From positions 186,001 to 250,000 of the forward strand of contig UQUR01000001.1 of the NCBI GenBank assembly GCA_900544345.1: DNA of 64,000 nucleotides. Reading direction: 5' to 3'. The notes beneath the pieces were generated by a model, which saw nothing but the letters and a program-made list of their open reading frames with translations, did no database searches and had not been told where the DNA came from. Positions 43,687-52,251 of this stretch are shown here, piece by piece. This DNA comes from an uncultured Sutterella sp. GTDB taxonomy: Bacteria > Pseudomonadota > Gammaproteobacteria > Burkholderiales > Burkholderiaceae_F. A program made the translations under genes and the position numbers. Position 1 is the first letter of the stretch, and each line of letters opens with the position of its first letter.

Positions 43687-44916
43687 ATGCGCAGGGTTGT
43701 TGTAACAGGTTTAGGGGCGGTAAGTCCGATTGGTAACGATGTTAAGACACTTTGGGATAACGCTCTTAAAGGGGTGAGCGGAGTAGGTCCTGTCACTAGA
43801 TTTGATGCGTCAGACTTTGGTTGCAAAATTGCAGCAGAAGTGAAGGATTTTGACGTTTCTGCTTATATGCCGGTTAAAGAAGCTAGACGTTTTGATCGTT
43901 TTATTCACTTTGGAATTGCAGCAGCTTTTCAAGCTATTCGTGACAGCGGTCTCGATAGCAGTCGTGAGAATTTGCGGCGCATCGGCTGCGCAGTGGGATC
44001 TGGTATCGGCGGCATCCCGATGATTACGGATAATCATAAGACGCTGATTGAACGTGGACTGCGTCGTGTTTCTCCCTTTTTGATTCCGGGTTGCATCATC
44101 AACATGGTCTCGGGTCAACTGGCCATTATGACGGGTTTTAAAGGACCCAATATGGCCCATGTGAGTGCCTGCTCTACGGGTTTGCACAGTATCGGAGAGG
44201 CCGCTTGGATGATTAAGAGAGGCGATGCTGATGTGATGATTGCAGGTGGCTCGGATGCTCCCATCTGTGCGCTTTCAATGGCCGGATTTGACAGTATGCA
44301 TGCTATGTCCAGACGCAATGATGATCCTCAGAAAGCATCTCGTCCCTTTGATAAAGATCGCGACGGCTTTGTATTTGGTGAAGGCGCAGGCGTACTGGTT
44401 TTGGAAGATTACGAGCATGCAATGGCTCGAGGAGCAAAAATTTATGCCGAACTGGTCGGTTATGGTTTGACTGCTGACGCTCATCATATTACGACCCCCA
44501 ATACGCAAGGCCCTTCCTACTGTATGCAAATGGCTATTGAGCAAGCAGGCATTCGACCCCAAGATATCGATTACCTCAATGCACACGGTACATCAACTGT
44601 TTTAGGCGATGTCAATGAAACTAAAGCGATTAAGGAAGTGTTCGGTGAGCATGCAAAGGATTTAGTCATCAGTTCCTCGAAATCTATGATCGGTCATTTA
44701 TTTGGAGGTGCAGGAGGCGTGGAATCTGTGCTCACAGTGCTTGCCCTTCACCATCAGATGATTGCGCCAACGATTAATTTGGATGAACCTGATCCGGAGT
44801 GTGATTTAGATTATTGCGCTAACGTTGCACGTCAAAAGACGATTCGCTATGCAATGAAAAATTCTTTTGGTTTCGGCGGAACAAACGGCAGTTTGATTTT
44901 TAAACGCTTAGAGTGA
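43687..44916 (+). CDS. fabF: Beta-ketoacyl-ACP synthase II
   Basis: Condensing enzyme of fatty-acid elongation. The 409-residue protein has the Cys-His-His triad at Cys162 (SACSTGLHS), His300 (NAHGTST) and His337 (SSKSMIGHLFGGAGG), plus the SRPFDKDRDGFVFGEGAG segment. ATG 43687 follows an AGGAAAGGGT ribosome-binding site; the frame is open upstream without similarity. It is alone here, divergent from glnD, rather than in a fab cluster, so a second copy elsewhere is possible (inference). Confidence 0.93.
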   Translation: MRRVVVTGLGAVSPIGNDVKTLWDNALKGVSGVGPVTRFDASDFGCKIAAEVKDFDVSAYMPVKEARRFDRFIHFGIAAAFQAIRDSGLDSSRENLRRIGCAVGSGIGGIPMITDNHKTLIERGLRRVSPFLIPGCIINMVSGQLAIMTGFKGPNMAHVSACSTGLHSIGEAAWMIKRGDADVMIAGGSDAPICALSMAGFDSMHAMSRRNDDPQKASRPFDKDRDGFVFGEGAGVLVLEDYEHAMARGAKIYAELVGYGLTADAHHITTPNTQGPSYCMQMAIEQAGIRPQDIDYLNAHGTSTVLGDVNETKAIKEVFGEHAKDLVISSSKSMIGHLFGGAGGVESVLTVLALHHQMIAPTINLDEPDPECDLDYCANVARQKTIRYAMKNSFGFGGTNGSLIFKRLE

Positions 44917-44950
44917 CTTTCAATGTAGTTTGTTTCTGCACTGAAAATCA

Positions 44951-44998
44951 GAAAAAAAAACACGCATTAGGTATAGGACCTTTTGCGTGTTTTTTTTC
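44951..44998. terminator. Bidirectional terminator between fabF and map
   Basis: AAAAAAACACGCA (44953-44965) and TGCGTGTTTTTTT (44984-44996) form a perfect 13-pair stem with A and T tracts on both sides, so it serves the convergent fabF (plus) and map (minus). Confidence 0.9.
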
Positions 44999-44999
44999 T

Positions 45000-45806
45000 C
45001 TAATAAAGCTTAATGTAATCGGGGATAGGAGGATAGCCTTCCGAGAGGGTGAGCACTTCGTATCCAGTTTCAGTAACCAATACTGTGTGTTCCCACTGCG
45101 CAGAAGGACTTCTGTCTGCAGTGACTACAGTCCATCCGTCGTTGAGTTCTGAAATATGGCGGCGTCCGGCATTGAGCATTGGTTCAACGGTAAAAATCAT
45201 GCCGGGCTTCATGATGATACGGTTATCGTGTGTATCGTAGTGACAGACGAAAGGATCTTCATGGAAGTTGCGTCCAACCCCATGTCCGCCATATTCATGC
45301 ACAACAGAAAGTCCTTCGGCATGAGCAACCTTTTCACAGGCAATACCTACATCGTTTAAAGGACGTCCCGGACAGATGGCGGCAATGCCTCGCCACATAC
45401 TTTCGTAAGTGGCCTCGACTAAATGGCGAGCAGAGACAGAAATTTTATTGCCCACCATAAACATACGGCTCGTATCGCCATAAAAACCGTCGAGAATAAC
45501 GGTAACGTCAATGTTGACAATATCGCCTTTTTTGAGAGTTTTTTCAGACGGAATGCCGTGACAGACAACATGATTGACAGAAATGCAGGTTGAGCCAGGA
45601 TAAGGGGTAAAGCCCTTGGGGGCATAGCCCAAACAGGCTGACTTTGCGCCGTGTGCGAGCATAAAGTCGTTCATTTTGTTGTCAAGATCAATGGTCTTGA
45701 CACCAGGGACAACAAAGGGCTCAATAAAATCAAGCACTTGGCTAGCCAAGCGGCAGGCCTTACGCATTCCCTCAATTTCTTCGGCAGTTTTAATTACGAT
45801 AGCCAT
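45000..45806 (-). CDS. map: Methionine aminopeptidase type I
   Basis: Removes the initiator methionine from nascent proteins. The 268-residue protein has the five metal ligands of the family, seen as Asp100 in VNIDVTVILDG, Asp111 in FYGDTSR, His175 in YGGHGVGR, a Glu in FTVEPM, and a C-terminal Glu in WEHTVLVTE, with substrate-site His83 in NHVVCHG. It is divergent from rpsB, as in relatives, with a 290-base intergenic region between them. Confidence 0.95.
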   Translation of the reverse strand: MAIVIKTAEEIEGMRKACRLASQVLDFIEPFVVPGVKTIDLDNKMNDFMLAHGAKSACLGYAPKGFTPYPGSTCISVNHVVCHGIPSEKTLKKGDIVNIDVTVILDGFYGDTSRMFMVGNKISVSARHLVEATYESMWRGIAAICPGRPLNDVGIACEKVAHAEGLSVVHEYGGHGVGRNFHEDPFVCHYDTHDNRIIMKPGMIFTVEPMLNAGRRHISELNDGWTVVTADRSPSAQWEHTVLVTETGYEVLTLSEGYPPIPDYIKLY

Positions 45807-45845
45807 GGTAATCTTTTCTTACTTATTCAAAATATTGAGAAAATC

Positions 45846-45876
45846 TTGCTTTTTTCAAGCTGATTTCGCATATAAT
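45846..45876 (+). promoter_or_regulatory. Candidate rpsB promoter
   Basis: A perfect TATAAT at 45871-45876; the best -35 match is TTGCTT at 45846-45851 with a 19-base spacer. It would give a leader of about 215 bases. Confidence 0.5.
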
Positions 45877-45887
45877 AGCGAGCTGTG

Positions 45888-45972
45888 CGAAAAAAGCTAC
45901 TTTTTTTTCGTGTCGAGAAGCGGTTTATTAGTCTTCCGTCCGCTTGCTCGGCTTTTTTATTTTCGGAAGGCT
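45888..45972 (+). promoter_or_regulatory. Structured rpsB leader
   Basis: The leader holds three hairpin options: CGAAAAAA (45888-45895) with TTTTTTCG (45903-45910); AAGCGG (45918-45923) with CCGCTT (45940-45945); and AGTCTTCCG (45930-45938) with CGGAAGGCT (45964-45972), nine pairs with one G-T. The last two overlap in space and cannot both form. A T run (45953-45958) lies inside. In E. coli, S2 represses its own leader; a like role here is inference. Confidence 0.5.
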
Positions 45973-46098
45973 CTAATAGCGCAGCGCGCCATCTAACGGT
46001 TGTTTTGCCTCAAGACCGCAATTGATTAAAAAGATTCAATCGGTTCGCAAAATATAGCGGCGCGTTGTCAGTTTTAAACCTTAGAAGGAAAAATTATC

Positions 46099-46839
46099 AT
46101 GGTTAGCATGCGCGAAATGCTCGAAGCCGGTTGCCACTTCGGTCACCAAACTCGCTTCTGGAATCCGAAGATGGGTCAATACATTTTCGGCGCCCGCAAC
46201 AAGATTCACATCATCAACCTCGAAAAGACGGTTGTGAAGTTTGAAGAAGCCCTCAAGTTCGCTCGTGAACTTTCTGCTAAGGGTGGCAAGATTTTGTTCG
46301 TTGATACCAAGCGTGGCGGTCGTGACACGATCGTGGCTGAAGCTCAACGTGCTGGTTGCTGCTATGTTGATCAACGCTGGCTGGGCGGCACGCTCACCAA
46401 CTTCAAGACCGTGAAGCTCACGATCAAGCGTTTGAAGGACATGGAAGAAACCGTTGCCAACGGCGGCTTGGACAAGATGACCAAGAAGGAAGCTTTGGAC
46501 TTTACCCGTGAAGTTGAAAAGCTCAACCGCTCCATCGGCGGTATCAAGGATATGACCACGTTGCCTGATGCATTGTTCATCGTTGACGTCGGCTATCACA
46601 AGATTGCTGTCCAAGAAGCCAACAAGTTGGGTATCCCCGTGATCGGTGTTGTGGATACGAACTGCAGCCCGCTCGGCATCGACTATGTTATCCCTGGCAA
46701 CGATGACTCGGCCAAGGCCGTTTCCATCTACGCTTCCGGAATGGCTGACGCCATTTTGGCCGGCCGCCAAGAAAGCGAAGAAAGCTTGAAGGAAGTCGCC
46801 GGTGAAGAAGAATTTGTTGAAGTGGCCGAAGAAGCCTAA
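46099..46839 (+). CDS. rpsB: 30S ribosomal protein S2
   Basis: Small-subunit protein needed for S1 binding and start-site selection. The 246-residue protein has the S2 landmarks REMLEAGCHFGHQTRFWNPKM, the QRWLGGTLTNFKT segment and DTNCSPLGIDYVIPGNDDSAKA. AGGAAAAA precedes the ATG. Codon use is biased towards frequent codons, as for a highly expressed gene. It is followed by a terminator/attenuator, then tsf. Confidence 0.98.
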   Translation: MVSMREMLEAGCHFGHQTRFWNPKMGQYIFGARNKIHIINLEKTVVKFEEALKFARELSAKGGKILFVDTKRGGRDTIVAEAQRAGCCYVDQRWLGGTLTNFKTVKLTIKRLKDMEETVANGGLDKMTKKEALDFTREVEKLNRSIGGIKDMTTLPDALFIVDVGYHKIAVQEANKLGIPVIGVVDTNCSPLGIDYVIPGNDDSAKAVSIYASGMADAILAGRQESEESLKEVAGEEEFVEVAEEA

Positions 46840-46864
46840 TAAACTTCAATAGATGTTCTTTTTC

Positions 46865-46900
46865 GGGGCGAGGATTTGCTAAGAAGCCTCGCCCCTTTTT
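46865..46900 (+). terminator. rpsB-tsf intercistronic terminator/attenuator
   Basis: GGGGCGAGG (46865-46873) and CCTCGCCCC (46887-46895) form a perfect nine-pair stem, followed by TTTTT. A partial terminator between rpsB and tsf is known in E. coli. Confidence 0.85.
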
Positions 46901-46934
46901 GAAATTCACAAACCAAACTCTACTGGAGAAATAC

Positions 46935-47825
46935 ATGGCCGTTATTACTGCCGCAATGGTTAAAGAATTGCGCGTCAAGACCGACGCTCCGATGATGGAA
47001 TGCAAAAAGGCATTGACTGAAGCTGATGGCGATATGGCTCGCGCTGAAGAAATTCTTCGCGTCAAGCTCGGCAACAAGGCTAGCAAGGCTGCTGCTCGTA
47101 TAGCTGCTGAAGGTGTGGTGAGCATCTACATCTCTGAAGACGGTAAGCTCGGTTCCATCTTTGAAGTGAACTCTGAAACCGACTTCGTTGCCAAGAACCC
47201 CGAATTCCAACAAATGGCTGCCGATGCTGCTCGTTTGGTGGCTGAAAAGAATCCTGCCGACATCGCTGCTTTGAGCGCTTTGGAAGTCAATGGTCAATCC
47301 ATGGAAGCCATCCGTACGGCTTTGGTTGGTAAGATTGGTGAAAACATGACCTTCCGTCGCTTCAAGCGCATCGAAGCTCAAGGCAAGTTGCATCAATACG
47401 TGCACGGCGGCTCCAAGATCGGTGTGATTGTTGACTTGATCGGCGGCAATGATGAAGTTGGTCATGACATCGCCATGCACATCGCTGCTTTGAAGCCGAA
47501 GGCCTTGGACGCCAACGGTGTCGATCCCGAACTCTTGGCTACCGAGCGTCGCGTAGCTATTGAAAAGGCTCGTGAAGCCGGCAAGCCCGAAGCCATGCTT
47601 GAACGCATTGCCGAAGGTACGGTTCAGAAGTACTTAAAGGAAGTTACGCTCTTGTCTCAACCCTTTGTTAAGAATGACAAGATGAGCGTTGCTGAATTGC
47701 TCAAGCAAAACGGCGCTTCCATCGCCTCTTTCGTGCTCTACGTTGTGGGCGAAGGTATTGAAAAGAAGCAAAGCGACTTTGCTGCTGAAGTGGCCGAACA
47801 AATGGCAGCTGCTCAAAAGGCCTAA
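46935..47825 (+). CDS. tsf: Elongation factor Ts
   Basis: Guanine-nucleotide exchange factor for EF-Tu. The 296-residue protein begins at ATG 46935 (MAVITAAMVKELRVKTDAPMM); the frame is open 12 codons upstream without similarity. It has the N-terminal UBA-like domain (KTDAPMMECKKALTEADGD), the EF-Tu-contacting TDFVAKN core and the full two-lobed body. Codon use is strongly biased. A strong terminator follows. Confidence 0.97.
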   Translation: MAVITAAMVKELRVKTDAPMMECKKALTEADGDMARAEEILRVKLGNKASKAAARIAAEGVVSIYISEDGKLGSIFEVNSETDFVAKNPEFQQMAADAARLVAEKNPADIAALSALEVNGQSMEAIRTALVGKIGENMTFRRFKRIEAQGKLHQYVHGGSKIGVIVDLIGGNDEVGHDIAMHIAALKPKALDANGVDPELLATERRVAIEKAREAGKPEAMLERIAEGTVQKYLKEVTLLSQPFVKNDKMSVAELLKQNGASIASFVLYVVGEGIEKKQSDFAAEVAEQMAAAQKA

Positions 47826-47851
47826 TATTTTAGGTTAAGAGCCAGTCTCCA

Positions 47852-47898
47852 AGGCTCCCCAAAATTTCCCTTATGGAAAATTCGGGGAGCCTTTTTTT
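47852..47898 (+). terminator. Terminator after tsf
   Basis: AGGCTCCCC (47852-47860) and GGGGAGCCT (47884-47892) form a perfect nine-pair stem with an inner AATTTCC/GGAAAATT pairing, followed by a T tract. It separates rpsB-tsf from pyrH. Confidence 0.9.
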
Positions 47899-47938
47899 GT
47901 ATCCAAAAATGACACAAAGACCAATGAGCTTGAATATT

Positions 47939-47969
47939 TTGCGCCAAGCGCATGGGTTTTCATTACAAT
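47939..47969 (+). promoter_or_regulatory. Candidate pyrH promoter
   Basis: TACAAT (47964-47969) is a good -10; TTGCGC (47939-47944) is a weak -35 with a 19-base spacer. It lies between the tsf terminator and pyrH, where a promoter for the long downstream gene run is expected. No gene is seen in the rest of this 242-base gap. Confidence 0.35.
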
Positions 47970-48067
47970 GGCACTAACGCGTAGAAATTGATCGTTTGAG
48001 GCGATGAGTCTTGAGCGTGATTTGTTGTGCGCAGATGACTCGGCAATCATTTTCGGGAGTTCATTAA

Positions 48068-48796
48068 ATGACGGAACAAACGCCTGTGAAATACAAGCGA
48101 GTGCTTTTGAAATTGTCCGGTGAATCTCTGATGGGACCGGATGCTTTTGGCATTAATCGCGAAACGATTCAATCAACGGTTGAAGATATTAAAGAAGCCT
48201 ATGACATGGGAGTGCAAATCGGCATCGTTGTGGGCGGCGGCAACATTTTCCGCGGTGTTGCTCTGGGTTCAACCGGGATGGAACGTACGCAGGGCGACCA
48301 CATGGGTATGCTAGCTACGCTTATGAATGCATTAGCTTTGCAGGATGCACTACGTAAAAACGGTGTCGAAGCCCGTGTTCAAAGTGCTTTAAATATTGAA
48401 CGTATTGCCGAGTCTTATATTAGAGGCAAAGCATTACGCCATTTGGAAAAGGGTCGTATCGTGATTTTCGCAGCAGGTACGGGCAATCCCTATTTCACAA
48501 CGGATACCACGGCTGCATTGCGTGGAGCTGAAATCGGCGCCGACATCGTGCTTAAGGCTACGATGGTGGACGGCATTTATTCGGCTGACCCCAAGAAAGA
48601 TCCAAATGCTACGTTCTACAAGACCATTACTTTTGATGAAGTGATCAAGCGCGACCTCAAGGTGATGGACGCAACTGCTTTTGCCCTTTGCCGTGAACAA
48701 AATCTGCCGATCAAGGTCTTCAATATCCGCAAGAAGGGTTCTATCGGCCGTGTCTGCCGTGGTGAAGATGAAGGCACCTTGGTCTATAACCCCTAA
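48068..48796 (+). CDS. pyrH: UMP kinase
   Basis: Hexameric kinase making UDP from UMP, under allosteric control by GTP and UTP in the family. The 242-residue protein has the amino-acid-kinase N-terminus RVLLKLSGESLMG, IVVGGGNIFRG, the MGMLATLMNALALQDAL helix and GTGNPYFTTDTTAALRGAEIGAD. It is the first gene after the tsf terminator. frr follows after 35 bases. Confidence 0.97.
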   Translation: MTEQTPVKYKRVLLKLSGESLMGPDAFGINRETIQSTVEDIKEAYDMGVQIGIVVGGGNIFRGVALGSTGMERTQGDHMGMLATLMNALALQDALRKNGVEARVQSALNIERIAESYIRGKALRHLEKGRIVIFAAGTGNPYFTTDTTAALRGAEIGADIVLKATMVDGIYSADPKKDPNATFYKTITFDEVIKRDLKVMDATAFALCREQNLPIKVFNIRKKGSIGRVCRGEDEGTLVYNP

Positions 48797-48831
48797 CCAG
48801 AGACATTATTAGTCAACGGAGTATTTTTTAT

Positions 48832-49392
48832 ATGTCAATCAGTGAAATTCAAAAACAAACCGAATATAAGATGAACCGCACGGTTGAAACGCTGCGTGAG
48901 GACTTCATTAAGATCCGCACTGGCCGTGCTTCCACCGGTCTGCTCGATCACGTGATGGTTGATTATTACGGTACGATGACGCCGATTAACCAAGTGGCTC
49001 AGGTTGGTGTGGCCGATGCCCGCACTTTGACGGTTCAGCCCTGGGAAAAATCCATGGTGGCACCTGTTGAAAAGGCTATTCGTTCCTCTGACTTAGGTTT
49101 GAATCCTGCCACTTCAGGTATGCTCATTCGCGTGCCGCTGCCGCCTCTGACCGAAGAGCGCCGCCGCGAACTCACCAAAGTTGTTCGTCACCTTGGTGAA
49201 GAAGCTAAAGTGGCTGTGCGTAATTTGCGTCGTGACGCAAATGAACAGATTAAAAAACTCATTAAGGCTAAAGAAATTTCTGAGGATGATGAATCCAGAG
49301 CCGAAAAAGACATTCAGAAATTAACCGACAACTTTGTCGTAGCCATTGATAAGTGCGTGGCTGAAAAAGAAAAAGAAGTGATGACGGTTTAA
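48832..49392 (+). CDS. frr: Ribosome recycling factor
   Basis: Works with EF-G to split post-termination ribosomes. The 186-residue protein has the three-helix-bundle landmarks FIKIRTGRASTGLLDHVMVDYYG, NPATSGMLIRVPLPPLTEERRREL and VRNLRRDANEQIKKLIKAKEIS, all family-standard. It lies between pyrH and uppS, the order conserved from beta- to gammaproteobacteria. Confidence 0.97.
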   Translation: MSISEIQKQTEYKMNRTVETLREDFIKIRTGRASTGLLDHVMVDYYGTMTPINQVAQVGVADARTLTVQPWEKSMVAPVEKAIRSSDLGLNPATSGMLIRVPLPPLTEERRRELTKVVRHLGEEAKVAVRNLRRDANEQIKKLIKAKEISEDDESRAEKDIQKLTDNFVVAIDKCVAEKEKEVMTV

Positions 49393-49408
49393 TTCATTAA
49401 CCGCCGCG

Positions 49409-50164
49409 ATGACTTTAACTTCTCAAAAAGGCGGCGGGGCTCCGAGCCACGTCGCCATTATCATGGATGGAAACGGCCGCTGGGCTCAGCGCCGCTTGAT
49501 GCCTCGCGTTGAAGGGCATCGGCGAGGTGTGCAGAGTGTGCGCCGTGTGATTGAGGCTGCCGCCAAGAGTGGGGTGCATTATCTCACCCTTTTTGCTTTC
49601 AGCAGCGAAAATTGGAAACGACCCGCCGATGAGGTCAATGCCCTGATGAAGCTTTTTGCCTCTGCGCTCCAAAAAGAGGCTCAGGCAATGGTCGAACATG
49701 GTGTGAGGCTTCGTGTGGCTGGCGACCTCAGTGCTTTTTCTCGCGAAATTCAAGATAGTATCGCTCACAGCGAAGCGATCACATCGCATTGCGATACGAT
49801 GCTGCTTACGGTTTGTGCCAATTATGGCGGCCGATGGGATATTGTGGAAGCTTTTCGCAATATTTTGCGAAAGGATCCGTCAATTGCAACGCATCCTGAA
49901 AGGATTACCGAAGCGCTTGTTGATCAGAATTTAGCTTTTGACTGGGCCCCACCCGTCGATTTGATGATCCGTACGGGCGGCGAGCAGCGCATCAGTAACT
50001 TTATATTGTGGCAGGCAGCTTATGCAGAATTGTATGCCTCGCCTACATTGTGGCCCGACTTTGATGAAAAAGACCTTCAAGCGGCCCTTAATTGGTATGC
50101 TGGACGTGAGCGTCGTTTTGGCATGACCGGTGAACAGATTCTGGCCCTCAAACAGGGAGAATAA
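49409..50164 (+). CDS. uppS: Undecaprenyl diphosphate synthase
   Basis: Cis-prenyltransferase making the C55 lipid carrier for peptidoglycan and O-antigen. The 251-residue protein has the catalytic Asp20 in IIMDGNGRWAQRR, the FAFSSENWKRP segment and the C-terminal DLMIRTGGEQRISNFILWQAAYAELY. It feeds on products of the Dxr/IspG pathway, two of whose enzymes are also encoded in this window. cdsA begins three bases after the stop. Confidence 0.96.
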   Translation: MTLTSQKGGGAPSHVAIIMDGNGRWAQRRLMPRVEGHRRGVQSVRRVIEAAAKSGVHYLTLFAFSSENWKRPADEVNALMKLFASALQKEAQAMVEHGVRLRVAGDLSAFSREIQDSIAHSEAITSHCDTMLLTVCANYGGRWDIVEAFRNILRKDPSIATHPERITEALVDQNLAFDWAPPVDLMIRTGGEQRISNFILWQAAYAELYASPTLWPDFDEKDLQAALNWYAGRERRFGMTGEQILALKQGE

Positions 50165-50167
50165 AAA

Positions 50168-51067
50168 ATGCTCAAGCAACGAGTGATCACAGCGATTGTT
50201 CTATTGTTGATTCTGATCGGTGCCTATATGTTGGGACCGGTAGCTTTTGCTGCAGTGATGGCGATTGGTTTTATTCTAGCTCAATGGGAGTGGCTGAAGC
50301 TGGCCGGTTTGAGCTCGGTTGCTTCGGCAGTGCTCGCTTTGATTGTCGGAGGCTCTGTTACGGGCTTTGCCTATCTTGCCTACCTTGATCTTCAAATGAT
50401 TCATCAAGCGGCTCGTGAGTATCAGATGCTTTACGCCAATCTTTCCGGGATCTTCGTGATGTATCTGGCGGCCATTACGCTCTTGTGGGTCGGTATTTCC
50501 ATTCGTGTCTTTTTTGCACGTGTTACGGGTCTTCCGGTTAACCGTATTTTTGTTGGGGTGACTGGCGTCTTTTTCCCACCAGCGGCCTGGCTAGGTTTCG
50601 TGGCTATGTACGCTTCTTTCGGCATATCCATGGTGATTTCTCTTTTAGCGATTGTCTGGGTAGCCGATATCATGGCTTACTTTACCGGTATGGCTTTTGG
50701 TAAACACAGAATGTCACCGGCTATCAGCCCGAAAAAGAGCTGGGAAGGCGTTGCAGGCGGCATGTTGAGCGTCATGCTCTTGGGATTAGTCTTTGCTTGG
50801 TTTCTCCCGGAAATCAAAACTATCCCTGGCGTGATTGTCCAAAACATGGGGGTTGTTGCCTGGCTCGCGGTAGCCTTTGTGCTCGTGAGTTTGTCAATTG
50901 TGGGTGATCTTTTTGAAAGTGCCCTTAAGCGTCAGGCGGGCATTAAAGACTCCAGTAACCTTTTGCCTGGTCACGGAGGCTTTTATGATCGGCTTGATGC
51001 CATGATGCCTACTTTGCCTGCCGGTTTTCTGTTGAGTGTTTTGATTGCTTCAGGCACACTCGGTTAA
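50168..51067 (+). CDS. cdsA: Phosphatidate cytidylyltransferase
   Basis: Integral membrane enzyme making CDP-diacylglycerol, the precursor of all phospholipids. The 299-residue protein has about eight helices and the family signature in SALKRQAGIKDSSNLLPGHG with GGFYDRLDAM near the C-terminus. It overlaps no neighbour but sits three bases after uppS and 20 before dxr, within the same run. Confidence 0.95.
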   Translation: MLKQRVITAIVLLLILIGAYMLGPVAFAAVMAIGFILAQWEWLKLAGLSSVASAVLALIVGGSVTGFAYLAYLDLQMIHQAAREYQMLYANLSGIFVMYLAAITLLWVGISIRVFFARVTGLPVNRIFVGVTGVFFPPAAWLGFVAMYASFGISMVISLLAIVWVADIMAYFTGMAFGKHRMSPAISPKKSWEGVAGGMLSVMLLGLVFAWFLPEIKTIPGVIVQNMGVVAWLAVAFVLVSLSIVGDLFESALKRQAGIKDSSNLLPGHGGFYDRLDAMMPTLPAGFLLSVLIASGTLG

Positions 51068-51087
51068 TTTTTCCTATTGTTATTTTT

Positions 51088-52251
51088 ATGCAAAACATCG
51101 CTATTTTCGGTGCAACAGGGTCGATCGGAGGATCGACCCTTGATGTCTTAACGCACTATCCCGAGCGCTATCGGGTTTTTGCTCTGACGGCTAATAGCCG
51201 TTTGGATGAGTTGACCGATTTATGTGAACGCTTTAATCCGCAGATTGCGCTTGTTGCAGATGCTTCAAAGAAAACGGAACTCGCGCGAAAGCTTGCTCAA
51301 AAGAATCTCAGTCATATTGAAGTGTGGGGCGGAGAAACGGATTTAGTTCGCTTGGCCTCATTACCTGAGGTCGATGTGGCGGTTCTTGCTATTGTCGGAG
51401 CTGCCGGTTTGGCACCGACCTTTTCTGCAGCACGCGCCGGTAAACGTCTTCTTTTAGCCAATAAGGAAAGTGTGGTTTGTGGGGGAGCGCTTCTCATGCA
51501 AACCATTCGAGACTCAAAGGCAGAACTGTTGCCTGTTGACAGTGAGCATAACGCTATTTTCCAGTGTCTGGCCTCAGCTGATGAACTTCAGCGAAGCCAG
51601 GCGCGCATTATTTTGACTGCTTCTGGCGGCCCCTTTAGAAAGCGTATGGATCTTACAGGAGTTACGCCCGAAGACGCTGTGGCGCATCCCACATGGAATA
51701 TGGGTAAAAAAATCAGTGTTGACAGCGCTACTTTGATGAATAAGGGGTTGGAAGTGATTGAAGCCTCATGGCTTTTCGGCTTTCCACCCGATCGCATTGA
51801 TGTTGTTATTCATCCGCAAAGTTTGATTCACTCAATGGTAGAGTATGCTGACGGCTGTATCCTGGCTCAAATGGGAGCGCCCGATATGCGCACGCCGATT
51901 GCCTATTCGCTGGGCTGGCCCGATCGTCTAAACGGCTTTGCCAAACGAGTGAACTTTGCTCAACTGGGTTCAGTTACATTTGAAGCACCTGATACAAAGC
52001 GCTTCCCTCAGTTAAGTTACGCTTATGAGGCACTAAGGGCAGGAGGATGCGCGAGCATTGTTTTAAATGCCGCCAATGAAATTGCCGTAGAGGCTTTTTT
52101 ATCCCGACGCATAGCGTTTTTGGATATTGCTAGGGCTTGCCGAGAAATGCTCAATCAGCTTGAACTTGCCGCCCCGACATCTTTAGAAGAAGTATTGGCA
52201 GCTGATCTTCTTGCTCGCCAAAAAACCCGTGAGGTGATTGCCCGATGGTAA
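51088..52251 (+). CDS. dxr: 1-deoxy-D-xylulose 5-phosphate reductoisomerase
   Basis: First committed step of the methylerythritol phosphate pathway, NADPH dependent. The 387-residue protein has the nucleotide-binding GATGSIGGSTLDVL at 8-21, LLANKESVVCGG, the metal/substrate loop PVDSEHNAIFQCL, and TLMNKGLEVIEASWLF with HPQSLIHSMVEY. Its stop overlaps the rseP start by seven bases. Confidence 0.96.
   Translation: MQNIAIFGATGSIGGSTLDVLTHYPERYRVFALTANSRLDELTDLCERFNPQIALVADASKKTELARKLAQKNLSHIEVWGGETDLVRLASLPEVDVAVLAIVGAAGLAPTFSAARAGKRLLLANKESVVCGGALLMQTIRDSKAELLPVDSEHNAIFQCLASADELQRSQARIILTASGGPFRKRMDLTGVTPEDAVAHPTWNMGKKISVDSATLMNKGLEVIEASWLFGFPPDRIDVVIHPQSLIHSMVEYADGCILAQMGAPDMRTPIAYSLGWPDRLNGFAKRVNFAQLGSVTFEAPDTKRFPQLSYAYEALRAGGCASIVLNAANEIAVEAFLSRRIAFLDIARACREMLNQLELAAPTSLEEVLAADLLARQKTREVIARW

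Noticed and set aside
46081..46770. Long minus-strand open frame (229 residues) opposite rpsB.
   Set aside because: Antisense shadow caused by strong codon bias in the ribosomal protein gene.
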